Shown here: one piece after another, positions 11,980 through 23,218 of the stretch
Layout: every line of letters begins with the position of its first letter
How positions within the stretch are numbered: position 1 is the stretch's first letter
DNA from: Salvia splendens
Taxonomy: Eukaryota; Streptophyta; Magnoliopsida; Lamiales; Lamiaceae
Length of the DNA: 64,000 nucleotides
Assembly (NCBI RefSeq): GCF_004379255.2
Contig: NC_056038.1
Span: 5,866,729 to 5,930,728 of the forward strand
Direction: 5' to 3'
The notes under the pieces: model-generated
What the model saw: only the letters and a program-made list of their open reading frames with translations
Told to the model about the DNA's origin: nothing
Databases searched by the model: none
Made by a program: the position numbers and the translations under genes

Positions 11980-13037
11980 ACTTGTATATAATGCAAATTT
12001 AGGCATACTTTTGCAAGTTGAGAAATAATGGTGAAGCCATTTATCATGCTTGAATTCAAATGAGAGAGGGGAAGTTGATGGTGGACTTTTTCCAAACTCA
12101 ACAAGAGATAAAGAAATACTACTAAGAAATTAGACTTTTTATATTTATGGGGAAAAAAGCAACCACGTCGGTGTTGGATTGTGCCCACAATGAGGGTCAT
12201 TTTGACTATCTAGCCTTTTCAAATCTATTGCTATTATTTAAGAAAATAGTTAAGACAGTTTGGTGAAGACTAGCTGTATTATTCAAGTTCAAAGTGTTAT
12301 TTTTTTTGTAACGAGCCTTAATTGTCGAGTATTGTATTGTGTTTGAATTGAACAAAGAGACAAAACTTTGATTTTGAAAATTGAAGGAGGGGCCTTTCAT
12401 GGCATTTTTTCATAGAAGGGGTGCTTGATCCAGTTGAGAATAGTATTTCTATTTTTGGAGAAATGTATTGTATAACAAGCCTTATGTAAGAAATTCTAAA
12501 TCTTTGTGCAAATAATTTTCAGCATTTTTTTGAAGTTAACAATTTTTTTAGCACATTAGTTCATTTGTGCACTTAGTCAAGACTCAAATCCAAAAATTTA
12601 ATGATACTTAAACTCAAAATAAAGGTCGAAAAGCTCTAATAGTATCTCCATACCATCATCTTAACAAATACATTACCGTATTTATTTAATATATAAGCAA
12701 ATCTTATTGTATTTTTCCATATGATTTATTGATAAAATATTTATGGAGTCAATATCTAATTTGGATATACTATATAGGCATATTCGAAAAAATATAGTAG
12801 TATAAATAACTGGAGTAAAATCAGTAATTAATTTGATGTTTATTGAAAAATAGATTTGGATTTATGTAGATGACTGGATATGGCTTTAGCCTTTAGCAAT
12901 TAATTAATCAAATAATAATTCCAAATAAATTAGGTGAAAAATATCCCAATAAGGTGGGATGAAAGGAGTGAGTAAAAATTAATTAGTGAAAATAACAAAA
13001 ATAAAAATTCAAAACCCGTCAACTTAGATAGAAAGGA
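11980..13037. other. Intergenic DNA, no gene seen
   Basis: AT-rich sequence upstream of the minus-strand U-box gene. It ends at the TAA target site of a PIF/Harbinger-like element. Confidence 0.5.
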
Positions 13038-13382
13038 TAAGAGCATCCGCGGCGGTGGCGACTTTCGCCACCGCCGTCCGCGCCGTTGGCAAGGCGAAGG
13101 ACCGTCGCCGCTGCAGCCGCGCCGCTGGCACGGCGCTGCTCGATGTATCGAGCACGTCCGTGCCAGCGGACGCACACGTGTCGCGCTCCCATTCGTCAAC
13201 GGCATAGCCGTTGTGTTTAAACTTTTTTTAATTTTTTTTTAAAAAAATCGGTTTTTTATTAAAAAAAACCGATTAAAAAAAAATTTTCACTTGCCCAAAA
13301 AAATATATCCGTTTATAACCGTTTTTTACACCTTTTTAATTTTTTTTTCATTTTTTTTACCACAAAAATACACACTTTCATC

Positions 13383-13390
13383 TATAAATA
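13383..13390 (+). promoter_or_regulatory. TATA box of the element-borne Myb-like gene
   Basis: TATAAATA lies about 130 bp before the ATG at 13520, followed by a CT/CA-rich leader. The same TATAAATAC plus C/A-rich leader layout occurs in the elements at 32.5 and 55.5 kb. Confidence 0.6.
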
Positions 13391-13519
13391 CCCCCAATTT
13401 CACCCCAAAAATTCACATCAAACTACACAACTCTCATCATCATTCTCCAATATCCATTCTCATCTCCATTCTCTCATATCCATTTTCATCTTCATTCTCT
13501 CATACCCTACAACATCACT

Positions 13520-14530
13520 ATGTCCGGCCAAGACGATAACCCTTCGGGCTCCCACGGTTGGAACCCCGAATGGTTCGGTTCACAACCGTTTCCTAGTCCG
13601 GAAACGGAATATTCGGCCCCTCCTCAAACCCAAGATTCGGCCGTTCCGAGTGGCTATCGTCCATACCCAATCGACGACGAAGGTGCCTCCGAAGGGCGCT
13701 ACGGGTGGACACCGGAGCCTAGGCATCGCGCCCCTTCCCAAATGCCGATTCCTCCATCTTGCGCCGGTGTCCGCACACTGTACTCACCGGCGGAGATGGA
13801 AAGATTGTTCAAGGCGTACTTGGAAATCTCCGAAGATGCGGTGGTTGGAACGAACCAATCCGGCGATCACTTTTGGTGGAGCGTCTCTAGCCGGTACAAT
13901 GCAAACCGGCCGCCCGGAACGATCGAGCGCAACGAGAGTATGGTGCGCAACTGCATCGGCCGAGCCAACGAAGAAATTGGCAAGTTCAATGGCTATTTCA
14001 TCCAGGAGTCCTGGAATGCCGGGAGCGGCCGAAGCGAGGTCGACATCATCACCGCCGCGCTGAGCACCTACCAATCCATGAACGGTAAGTCGTTCAAATA
14101 TCTTAACATTTGGCAGGAGACGCGGACGCACCCGAAGTATAAGGGAGGCATAACATCCTCCTCTAGCGGCTCCTCCAAACGATCAAGGTCGGTAGCCCAA
14201 TCCGACTCCGGCTCGGAAGAAGTGGCTAGCCAACTCGCCGGAGCTAACTTGGGTAGCCCCGACGCTGGACCGAGCGGTTCCCAACGCCGCCCCCAAGAAA
14301 GGAAGAAGGCGGCGGCCAACCGTCATCGCGGCTCGACTCCCGAAGCCACTCCCGAAGCCGCTCCCGCTCCCTATGTGCCACCTCCACCCCCGAACAACTC
14401 GCTGTGGATGCTCTTAAGCCAACTCAATATGGCCGATAGGTCATCTATGACCCCCACGCAACTTGAAACACACGAGACCATGATAAAAGGTCTCCAAAAA
14501 CAATTGGGGTTGATCCCGCCGGATGCGTAG
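13520..14530 (+). CDS. Harbinger-associated Myb/SANT-like (trihelix-type) protein
   Basis: Intact 336-aa ORF. Residues about 1-75 are a low-complexity Pro/Ser/Gly tail. Residues about 90-200 form a Myb/SANT-like helical domain, with SPAEMERLFKAYLEISEDAV, FWWSVSSRYN, RNCIGRANEEIGKFNGYF and FKYLNIWQETRTHPKY. A basic Ser-rich linker contains a likely nuclear signal (RRPQERKKAAANRHR). The C-terminus SLWMLLSQLNMADRSSMTP resembles the tail of NAM-associated-domain proteins. In plants these ORFs are often mislabelled 'glutathione S-transferase T3-like'. In known PIF/Harbinger systems the Myb-like protein binds subterminal sites and helps import the transposase. Here it has no transposase partner in the same element. 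Confidence is high for the family and low for activity. Confidence 0.82.
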   Translation: MSGQDDNPSGSHGWNPEWFGSQPFPSPETEYSAPPQTQDSAVPSGYRPYPIDDEGASEGRYGWTPEPRHRAPSQMPIPPSCAGVRTLYSPAEMERLFKAYLEISEDAVVGTNQSGDHFWWSVSSRYNANRPPGTIERNESMVRNCIGRANEEIGKFNGYFIQESWNAGSGRSEVDIITAALSTYQSMNGKSFKYLNIWQETRTHPKYKGGITSSSSGSSKRSRSVAQSDSGSEEVASQLAGANLGSPDAGPSGSQRRPQERKKAAANRHRGSTPEATPEAAPAPYVPPPPPNNSLWMLLSQLNMADRSSMTPTQLETHETMIKGLQKQLGLIPPDA

Positions 14531-14535
14531 TCTTA

Positions 14536-14632
14536 TTAGGAGTTTAATTATGTAATTTTTAATTTTTAGGATTTTAATTATGTAATTTTTAATTTTTAGG
14601 ATTTTAATTATGTATTTTTTAATTTTATTTGT
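14536..14632 (+). repeat. Short tandem repeat after the Myb-like ORF
   Basis: The unit GATTTTAATTATGTAATTTT (plus TAATTTTTAG) is repeated about 2.5 times just after the stop codon, inside the transposon 3' UTR. Confidence 0.75.
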
Positions 14633-14836
14633 AATTTGTAATATTTATTATGGTTTTTAAATGGATTTTAATATTATGGAAATGTTATTGTTTAATTGAA
14701 TTTTATATTAATTGTGCTCGTCCTTGCAGAAGAGCACAGTTGTGGATGTTGTGCTCTTGCCAGAGAGCAGGCATGAATAGTACCGCTCGGGCCTACAACC
14801 GTGCCGTTGGCAAGAGCATGGTTGTGGATGCTCTAA

Positions 14837-15656
14837 ACAGCAAACTCTCAGCGCTGATGAAACTGTCTACCACTTCCAAATTTGGATTTCAGATCTCTTA
14901 ATTCAACACTCATTTCACCATGTTTTCGCCGTAATTTCTCCTTGATTCTAACTCCTGCCCGATTTCGTGCTTCGCTACAAAGGTAAATCTCTTCCCCTTC
15001 TCAATTCCGTCGTGCTCGGAGGATTTGACTTCGATTCAGTCAATCAGCGTGCCGCCGAGTACTCGTAGTTGGAAATGTAGCACCTTTTGTGGTTAGTTTT
15101 GATTGGGGAGCTGTTTTTTTCTGTGTTCTGAGGATCGTACTGGAAAAGATTGAAGGGAATTTGGGTACATTGTGGCTATTGTTTGGCTCTGTAACTGTTG
15201 ATGGATTGACATTGGTTTTTCTGTTTATTTGTTGTTTGCGATGTTCTGATTATCTGCCGCAAGTTTAGGAAAGAAAATCAGGTTTGAAATATGGAAGCTT
15301 TTTGGTTTTATTTTTGGGATTTTAAGCTGATTTACCGAAAATAAGTTTTACTACATTTGTTTAAGTGTGCTCCTTCCAGACTGGTTTGGTGCGTTAAGAA
15401 TTTCTGTGGGAATTTCTGCTTCTTTCTATGGCTAAGGGGAATACCGCAATCATATTTATTATGGATATGAGGAGCTCACATTTAATGTAATTAGTCTGTG
15501 TAGTCTAAGCATAATTAGGCTGTTAAATTCCTTGCGTTGTTTCGTCTATGGGCTGTAACAGTGGAGATGGGGAAGTGGGTTTCACGGAAGTGGCAAATTA
15601 TGATCTTCTTATAACTTCCTTGTACCAGGACTGACAGAAATGGGTGCACCAAAGAA
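14837..15656 (+). other. 5' UTR exon and leader intron of the IQD gene
   Basis: The CT-rich stretch 14840-14981 ends ACAAAG|GTAAAT. An acceptor CCAG lies at 15628, a few bases before the coding start. This fits a non-coding first exon and a leader intron of about 650 bp, common in IQD genes. The transposon at 13041-14833 ends directly at the start of this region, so it must now contribute the upstream promoter. Confidence 0.5.
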
Positions 15657-18600
15657 ATGGGAACACTGCTTGGTTTGAAGAAATCTGCTAAATCACAATC
15701 TTTCGAGATTGATGAAAATGTAGGTTATGTCCTGTGATTATACTCCCCTATACACCACCGATACGGTTCCTTTCTTTGAATTGTCTGAATTCTGTTGTTT
15801 ATTTTCTGGATTCTTGATATTTTAAGCTAGTTTACGTGGTCTTAGGGAAAAGCTGCACAAGGACAATCTCACTGCTCATTAGTGGAGAAACTTTTAGTAG
15901 CCCTATATGTTGAGTAATTGATGTTAACTTCATTTTGTTATATGGAGTACTAGTTAATATGTTATCTGCATAGTCCACCTTTATACTTCAGAAACTTCTT
16001 GGATCCTGTTCTTGTTGGAAAAATGATTCATATTTTGACTTTCTTGATCAGATCAAAGAAGATGTGTCTAAAAGGAAATACTTTTTCGTTCTGAATGTTT
16101 GCCTTTCTCTTTCCACCTCTCACATCCATTTTAAAAGCCACCTGCTTGCCAGTTGAACCATGCATTGCTTCCTCCACGGATCCACCCAGCATGTACTCCT
16201 GAGTCCTACCATTGATCGGAAGCATCAAGTTCAATTAAAATCCCTAAACATATTTCTTTTTGTATGCATGTATATATGCATAGATATGCACATATTTATT
16301 TTTATATTTGATCCATGTGTGTCAATTCAAAATTTTCATTCTTGAATTAAGGCTGTATCTTTATGCTTAGACCTCTTAAAATCTTTTGGCCTTTTAAAAT
16401 AGTTACATGTAGATTGGTTCCTAATGGTATAAAATTTGATCAACATTTCATAACTACAATCTTGAATTTTTCAAACATTAGAGATCTGGGAGTACTGGCA
16501 AAAGTCGCCACCGAAGAAAACACTCCATTGAGATTGATAGTCATGTACTTGAAAATAAGTTCAATCAAAATGGGGTCACATCAATTGATGAAACCAAAGC
16601 AACAAATTTCCAATCGGTCTCAGAATCAGCTAGCTCCCTGTCTACTTCACTTCAGGTTCAAAATATGCCTCAAATTCAACAGAATATTGGAGAAGAATGG
16701 GCAGCAATACACATCCAGACAGCCTTCAAAGGATTTCTGGTAATTGGGCAGAAATGCAGGTCCAATCTTTAATAGCAAGATTACGCATTGCATTTATTCC
16801 TTCGCAAACTGTTCCTTTGTCTATCAGGCAAGACGAGCTTTGCGTGCTTTGAAAGGATTAGTGAGGCTTCAAGCTCTTGTCAGGGGTCATGCTGTAAGAA
16901 AGCAAGCTGCCATTACACTCCGATGCATGCAAGCTTTAGTCAGAGTTCAAGCTCGTGTCCGAGCTAGGCGTGTTCACATCGCATTAGAGACTCAGACAGT
17001 GCAGCAGAAACTCCAGCAACAATTTGAACACGAGGCTCATGTTAAAGAAATTGAAGTAATCTAGCTCTAGATAAAAACAATTATTTTTGTTAGCTAACTC
17101 ACTACTGCATTTTTTAGAACCCCCTTGCTTAAGATTTATCTCCATCTTTTGACTGCAAACTAGGAAGGGTGGTGTGATAGTCTTGGATCTGTTGAACAAA
17201 TTCAAGCCAAGTTGTTGAAAAGGAAGGAAGCAGCTGCAAAACGTGAAAGAGCAATGGCCTATGCTTTAGCTAACCAGGTACGCATTCTATTATACTCAGT
17301 TCGTATGTAGCTTGACCATTTTATTACTGAAAAAAAAAACAAAATGCAGCCATTATATAATGTGCAGATAATTGAATATTGCTGGAGTACTATAATATAA
17401 AAGATAATAATTGTAACATGTCGCACCAATTCTTTCTTGTTCTTTATTCTCTGAAAACTGTTGTTTATATCTCTTTACTTTTTCTTTAAAATATGTTGGG
17501 GATTTATTTATTATATAAGTAAATCAAGATAAGAAAGAAGGATATGGTTTACCTTGCCTTTCTTGGCCCTGTTGTCCAAATCCAGAAGAAGGTCTAGTTT
17601 TTCTCTTCTAAGCAGGGTCTGAGTTAAACTTAAAGATGTAGTAGTAATTTTATTTTCCTGTTTCAAAATAAATGGAATTTTTTTGTCAAACTTTGTACTC
17701 CCTCCGTCCCCCATTTATCGTCCACTTTCATTTTTTACCATAAATGTTAAGTAGGTCCCACATTCCAATAACCTTTTCAACCCACTTTACTTTACATTTC
17801 TTAAAACTCGTGCCCAACACAAAATGGACAAAATGGGGGACGGAGGGAGTAATTAAACTTGGAAGATGGTTTTATTGTTTGTTTGTCATAATTTTTTTTA
17901 TTATAGTGCAGCTAGCATTTTTTTAACATGTATATGTAAAGCTAGGTTGTCACCTTGAAATATGCCTCAAGTAGAATTACTGTGATGCAGTGGCAAGCCG
18001 GGTCAAGACAGAACGTTACACGTTCTGGCTTTGAACCTGATAAAAGCAACTGGGGCTGGAATTGGTTAGAGAGATGGATGGCAGTGCGCCCATGGGAAAA
18101 CCGGTTTCTAGATATTAATCTCAAAGATGGTGTCAATATTTCTGAGGATGGACCAGCCGATATGAAGAATGCAGCTGCAACTCAATTCAATTCCACAGGA
18201 AAGAAACTTGCTAACGGGAAGGATAATTCACGTTCTAGTAATAACACCATTTTTTCCAATGAAAAAAGAGCTGCTTCCAACTCCGAAGGCTGCAGTTCTT
18301 CACCCAACAAGTCACTCAATGTGCAAGAAACAGCATTCACACTTTCCTCCGCGCCTAAAACAGTTGTTGAAGACTTGGTTGAGGAAGCCACATCATCACA
18401 TAAGGTTGTTTCAAGATCACATAGTAATCCGAAAGAGAGGCTCACTCACACGGATAGACAAGGAAAGAAGCGGTTATCTCTCCCTGCTAGTGGTCAGTCT
18501 CTCTCTCCCTCTCTCCCCATTATATTCTGAACTGTTTCCTAATGTGCAGTCGAATATCAACAGGACTGGGGCAAGTGGCCCAACCAGTAAAGCCACTCAA

Positions 18601-18712
18601 TAAAACTAGTGTTAGAAGGTCCCCTAGTGCCACAAACCCCGTAAAGGACAAAGTCAAGCCGAACGGGCTTGATGCCAAGTCCTCTAAACTTAGGCGACAA
18701 AGTGATCATTAG
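15657..18712 (+). CDS. IQ67-domain calmodulin-binding protein (IQD5-like)
   Basis: Coding exons inferred at 15657-15719, 16482-16739, 16828-17055, 17164-17277, 17991-18492 and 18564-18712, giving 437 aa. The IQ67 domain has IQ motifs in [16 protein letters not shown] (exon 2), [19 protein letters not shown] and [15 protein letters not shown] (exon 3). The exon 2/3 junction after GFL is typical of IQDs. Exon 4 encodes the conserved [20 protein letters not shown] and exon 5 [20 protein letters not shown]. The basic C-terminus ends [12 protein letters not shown] proteins are microtubule- and membrane-associated calmodulin scaffolds, and IQD5 shapes pavement cells. The start is odd. An ATG at 15640 opens MGAPKKW, the usual IQD start, but hits a stop after 12 codons. 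I therefore use the ATG at 15657, which enters the frame of [10 protein letters not shown]. Intron 4 carries a Stowaway MITE. Confidence 0.85.
17698..17849. mobile_element. Stowaway MITE in IQD intron 4
   Basis: It begins CTCCCTCCGTCCCCC and ends GGGGGACGGAGGGAG, flanked by TA at 17696-17697 and 17850-17851. At 152 bp with no ORF, it is a textbook Stowaway copy. Confidence 0.93.
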
Positions 18713-19222
18713 GAATGGCACAAGTTCCTCAACCATCTACTGCTGGTGTAGATTGTATGTAAAGAGCACATTGCTTGTGATGAGTGACAGAGTTGTTGCA
18801 GAATAAGAATGTAGTGTCACTGTTTAGCGGAAAATGTGTATTTATTGGTTAATTAGCATTGTTTACAGCTGCATCGTTGTTTGTTTCTGTCAATAGATTG
18901 ATTGTTGTTGCCTTTGCCTTGCCTTGAGATTCATATGTATATGTTGTAAGAGTATATGTATTTAGATAGTTTGTCTGCGTAAACTATATTGTATTATTTC
19001 TAATACAGTTTTCCTCCTATTGTATATAAAAGACGATTGTCAATCTGTATATATGATTTATTATCGGAAATACTATTAGCTTTCTACAAGTCAAGTGAAA
19101 AATAATGAAATCACGATTATCAACCTAATAAAATCTAGAAATGGGAAAAATAGAAAAAAATATCTAATCTGCTAGTATTTGAATATTAATCTTCTGCACC
19201 CAATATGTGGCTTAAGAATTCA
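18713..19222. other. Convergent intergenic space (IQD and P36/P39 3' UTRs)
   Basis: About 500 bp between the IQD stop and the P36/P39-like stop. It holds the presumed 3' UTRs of both convergent genes. I see no other feature. Confidence 0.55.
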
Positions 19223-22200
19223 TCACGAAACGTTACTGAACCCAAAATACACAGTTTTCTGTTTAAAAGAATTCATAGCAAGGTCGACCTGCAAGTGTCC
19301 TAAGTGAGATTTTAATCGAAGCCCGTATCCCAGACCAACACCGCTGCCTGGTTTACCATGCCTGAGAGATGGGTTTCCTGAAAAAGGAACAAAAATGATG
19401 AGTGTTTACTGTTTAGTTTACACGGCATGGATGCAAGTTATGCAAAAGAATAGATCGCAATGGGAAGGAAAATAACACAAGAATAGAAGGATGTTCACAA
19501 GATCATTCATAAAGATGAAGAGCACACAGGGAAGCTTATATATTGAATAAACAGAGTTCCAAGGCTATCAATTAGCAGTGGGCACAGATGATCTTTTTCT
19601 AATCAGACAACGCCCCAAGAATTTGAGATGCACATATTCTTCAGAAAATAACACTTACATAAATGTATTATATCCATTTCCCAATCAAATGATGAGAGCA
19701 AAGATAACATTAGGAACATTCTAGATGAATCTCCAAATCTAATTAACCAATTTGCAGTGTTTTTTTCTTCATTTCCACCAAAATAGTATTGCCCACTGAA
19801 ACCCCATAAATATGTTTCAAAATTTCAATATGAATAATCATAGCAACAATCCATATCTCATGATTTCTATATTTCAACAGAGACAAAATGAAAAACAGTA
19901 AAATCAGATGCCAGCAGTCAGCTTAAAGTCTTAATGAGAGTATAGCAATGTTGAAGATAAGTTAGCCAGTTGAAACTAACCAGGGACATGACGGCCAGAG
20001 CCCAAATCAGATCCACAGTCTAAGAAAACAGCACCTTCAAGCATTGAGCTCTGAGAGAGGGGAGAGGGGATTAATAAGCTCGCGAGAAAATAGAAAATAA
20101 ATCTTTAGCTGCCTTATATGAATGCATTCAAACCTAAATTGACACCAGGCTGATCTTGTTCACAAACAATTACAGCAAATCGCATGAACTAAAGGGCGTA
20201 AGAATAATTTTTGTGTTAAGCTTAAGCAGCGTCTACTCGAGTGTAGATTAGAAAAAATCAATGGTATACCAATGTCTCATATTTCAGTTGGCAAAGTTCA
20301 TCTCTCTTTTTTGTTTCTTCTCTTTATTTTGTTTTTGCTTTTTTGGGTGGGGCCTGTTTATCAGTTAAGCTATGAGCACTGTATCACCCAACTGTGAATA
20401 GACCATCCCATCATACAAAGTAACAATACCAATAAACTTCAGATCTGAAATACTAAACAAGGCACAACTAAGCTAGACTCATCTGAACCAAAATCTCACC
20501 ACTCCTGGTCCATTATAAATCATCTTGCCAAACCAATTGCTGCTAGACTACTACCATAGGGGCTATACATGGCAAGTAATTTTCACTAGTTCTTTAGTCA
20601 ACTAGACATCCAATAAAACCTCTTTAACTTTTGGAAACTTGAGTATCAGTATGTAGAAACTTCAATTATCAAGCTTAATGTTACTCCTTCACACACAAAA
20701 ATTAATGCTTGATCTAACAAAAAATCTATGCTCTTTAATAGGCAGGACTTTCTAGAGCTTATATAGTGCTACGTCTGTGTTTCTTTGTCACAAAAGCAGC
20801 AACCTAAATTAAACTTTCAATCTTCAGCAGTAATTTGATTTCTTTTATATATCTGGATCCTTATCAAGACTTTAAGCGAAAAAGAATGATGTCACGGTAA
20901 AGGTGAAGAACAAAAGAGTGCAGATTAACTTCTTCTGATAAAATTACAAGATACCATACCAGTGGCAGTGTCAATTCACTGTTAGCAACTAGGCATGATC
21001 TGCCAGATCCAACAGCCCCGTCACCATAGCCCCTTACACTACCTTGTCCTCCTATGGAAAAGGCTTGATAAGGAGCTATGTCTCCTACGATCGAGCCGCC
21101 TGTGAGGCTGTAACAGTGAAGTTGCAAGTGAAAAGAAACATTAGTAGACATTAGTTATTAGAGACAGATCATTACTAATAGAAATACCATATGTGGTACA
21201 TAGAGATGGTTTTCTGGAATAAGAGTTATTAAGAAAGTACAACTCAAATCAAACTTCCTATTCAGAACTTTGGCAGAATCAAGTTCTTCCTTGTTAAAGA
21301 ACAATATCATATTCCAAATTCTTAAGCAACAGTGGACTTTTGGGTGTGTGTGTGTGTGTGTGTGTGAGTGTGAGCGTTGAGGTCTCTAGTATGGTTTTAA
21401 CACCACCATGCTATTTTGGTGTCTTAGTGTTTTTCATCAAATAAAGTTTACTAATAAATGGGTGGAAGACAAAGTTTTCTTCTTCCAGTTCTCCATTGTT
21501 AACTTCACCTTCAACTTCTCAATTTGAATACCAACTCATATGCCACAAGTATTGATCACCTTGTCAAGAAAAATGCAGGCCCAAGCCGTATACCCCTTGA
21601 AGCAGCAAACTTGAATCGGTTAAAGATTAGCCACTTGGAAAGAATTGGAATCCCTTGTTCAATTTGCACGCTAAACTACATAGAATTTCATGTAGAAAAC
21701 ATCAAGACACTGACTAAAAAATTGTACAAAATTGCATAATACTTATATTGGTGGCAAAATATGTATTTACTCGAGTAAAGCTGTGATCAGTTGCTTTGGC
21801 AAAGCGAGATTCCTGTTTGAGCACTACCATACTATCATGATAATCGCCACTGGGGAACAAGTATCAAGCAGAAAATTCATCAGTCATGGAAAGAAAAAAG
21901 ACTGACGGAAATGATCAGTAGTTGTTTAACCTACCTGCAAGTCACTGGAAAACCATGAAGATCTCTGCTAATAGACCGCCCATCATCATTAACAGGACGA
22001 ACATGCTGAATTGAGTTTCTCAGTTCATGTGAGAAAAGAAACAAATATTTGGACGCAGAAATGCAGATCAATAGAACCTAGTAACTTTCAGTGATAGTAC
22101 GAGACACACCTCAAACTTGATACTGGTTTTACTGCTCCAATTGGAGCTTGCAGGCTCACTTAGGTCTACACCAGCAGATAAACGACTAAGATTGACACCT

Positions 22201-23218
22201 CCACTTGCTGAACGAGAAAGGTTTTCAACCGGGATGCCATGAATTCCTATCTCGGGGGAAATGGAGTGCTGGAGAGCAATGTTATTGTTAAATTAGATCC
22301 ATATTTGGTAGAAAATTCTTGATAAATCAAAAGTGAAGCTTTTACAAGTATATAAAATCCCTGTCGTTGAATATTTATATCACTCTCTAGCTCATATGCT
22401 TGAACCAGATCCATGGAGCACAACCCACTAAGACATTCATTACAAGTATATCAATGCATATGTTTCTTTCAATACCAAGTCCTATTTTAGTTTATAATTT
22501 TAAGTACTTACAAATAAAGTCCTCTCTAAGAACCAAACTTCATGTTAGTGATCAATTAATAGTGAAGAGAAGAGAATGCAGAAATCAACTTTGACTTTCA
22601 CATCAAATACTCCTATAAATTATCTTTATTAAAAAGTAAGCTTAAAGAAATAATTTAACACAAAAATGGGTTCAACGGCCAAGAATCCAAGAAAATAAGA
22701 TAGCAACCTGAATAATGAAGGCATGCTGCGAAAGCCACTCCGGTCTTGGCTTCCGGTAAGTAACCAATATATTGGAATCACAGAGTCCTTTATCCCACAA
22801 TACATCAAGCTTCTCACTCTTTCCAAATAGATTTGGATGCTTTATGCAAAGGCTGTCGAGAGGTGAAACAGTTCAATACAAGAAACCAGATTATTTTCAT
22901 CATAAAGTAGAAAGAACAATAAAATTACCTCCCAATAACGAGTGAAAGTGGACTCCATCCACCCGCATTTCTGTTTCACACAAGCGAATGAAATAATCAT
23001 AAAACAGAAAAATTAAGGAGAAAACTCACACAGAAGAAAATCAAACCTGAGAGAAGGCAGCATCAAGGCAGCGCATAGTTTGTGTGTGAAATCAACATTG
23101 AAATCTACCTTGGCTACACAAAATGAGAATGAGAAAAAATTAAAGAGGTGGTCCAGTGATCTGAAGAGATGAGGGAAGAGTCACCATTGCCGGCGTGAAT
23201 GCTTTTCTGTGCTCCCAT
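19223..23218 (-). CDS. Chloroplast outer-envelope Omp85-family barrel, P36/P39-like (OEP80-related)
   Basis: Eleven coding exons on the minus strand: 23218-23185, 23113-23047, 22970-22929, 22852-22708, 22268-22110, 22005-21935, 21849-21771, 21675-21560, 21107-20960, 20050-19981 and 19377-19223. They total 361 aa, the usual length of Arabidopsis P36/P39. The product begins MGAQKSIHAGN and proceeds through KVDFNVDFTHKLC, CIKHPNLFGKSEKLDV, RKPRPEWLSQHAF, SVQIEQGIPILSKW, GGSIVGDIAPYQAFSIGG, GSVRGYGDGAVGSGRSCLVA, GAVFLDCGSDLGS and LGYGLRLKSHLGHLQVDLA. The VRGYG motif is the conserved Omp85 barrel lock. POTRA domains are absent, as in P36/P39, which are truncated relatives of OEP80. The role of these short forms is uncertain. 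The frame is intact. It is divergent from LSG1. Confidence 0.88.
21344..21366. repeat. (GT)n microsatellite
   Basis: About 11 GT units in the intron between exons 8 and 9 of the P36/P39-like gene. Confidence 0.9.

Larger units (their letters stand above)
13041..14833 (+). mobile_element. PIF/Harbinger-like element carrying only a Myb-like gene
   Basis: The ends are GAGCATCCGCGGCGG at the left and TTGTGGATGCTC at the right (perfect over GAGCATCC). TAA is duplicated at 13038-13040 and 14834-14836, the 3-bp TWA target of PIF/Harbinger. It holds one gene, a Myb/SANT-like ORF of the kind that accompanies Harbinger transposases, and no transposase. It abuts the 5' UTR of the IQD gene. The terminal motif differs from the GNCCATCCACAAC family at 31.6, 32.5 and 55.5 kb, so this is a second subfamily. 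Confidence 0.8.

Noticed and set aside
11778..12200. 140-codon minus frame with a tyrosine run
   Set aside because: It is held open by the (ATA)n microsatellite and has no conserved part.
13520..14530. Naming the Myb-like ORFs 'glutathione S-transferase T3-like'
   Set aside because: The label is widespread in automated plant annotation, but no thioredoxin-fold or GST motif is visible. The domain is Myb/SANT-like and inside a transposon.
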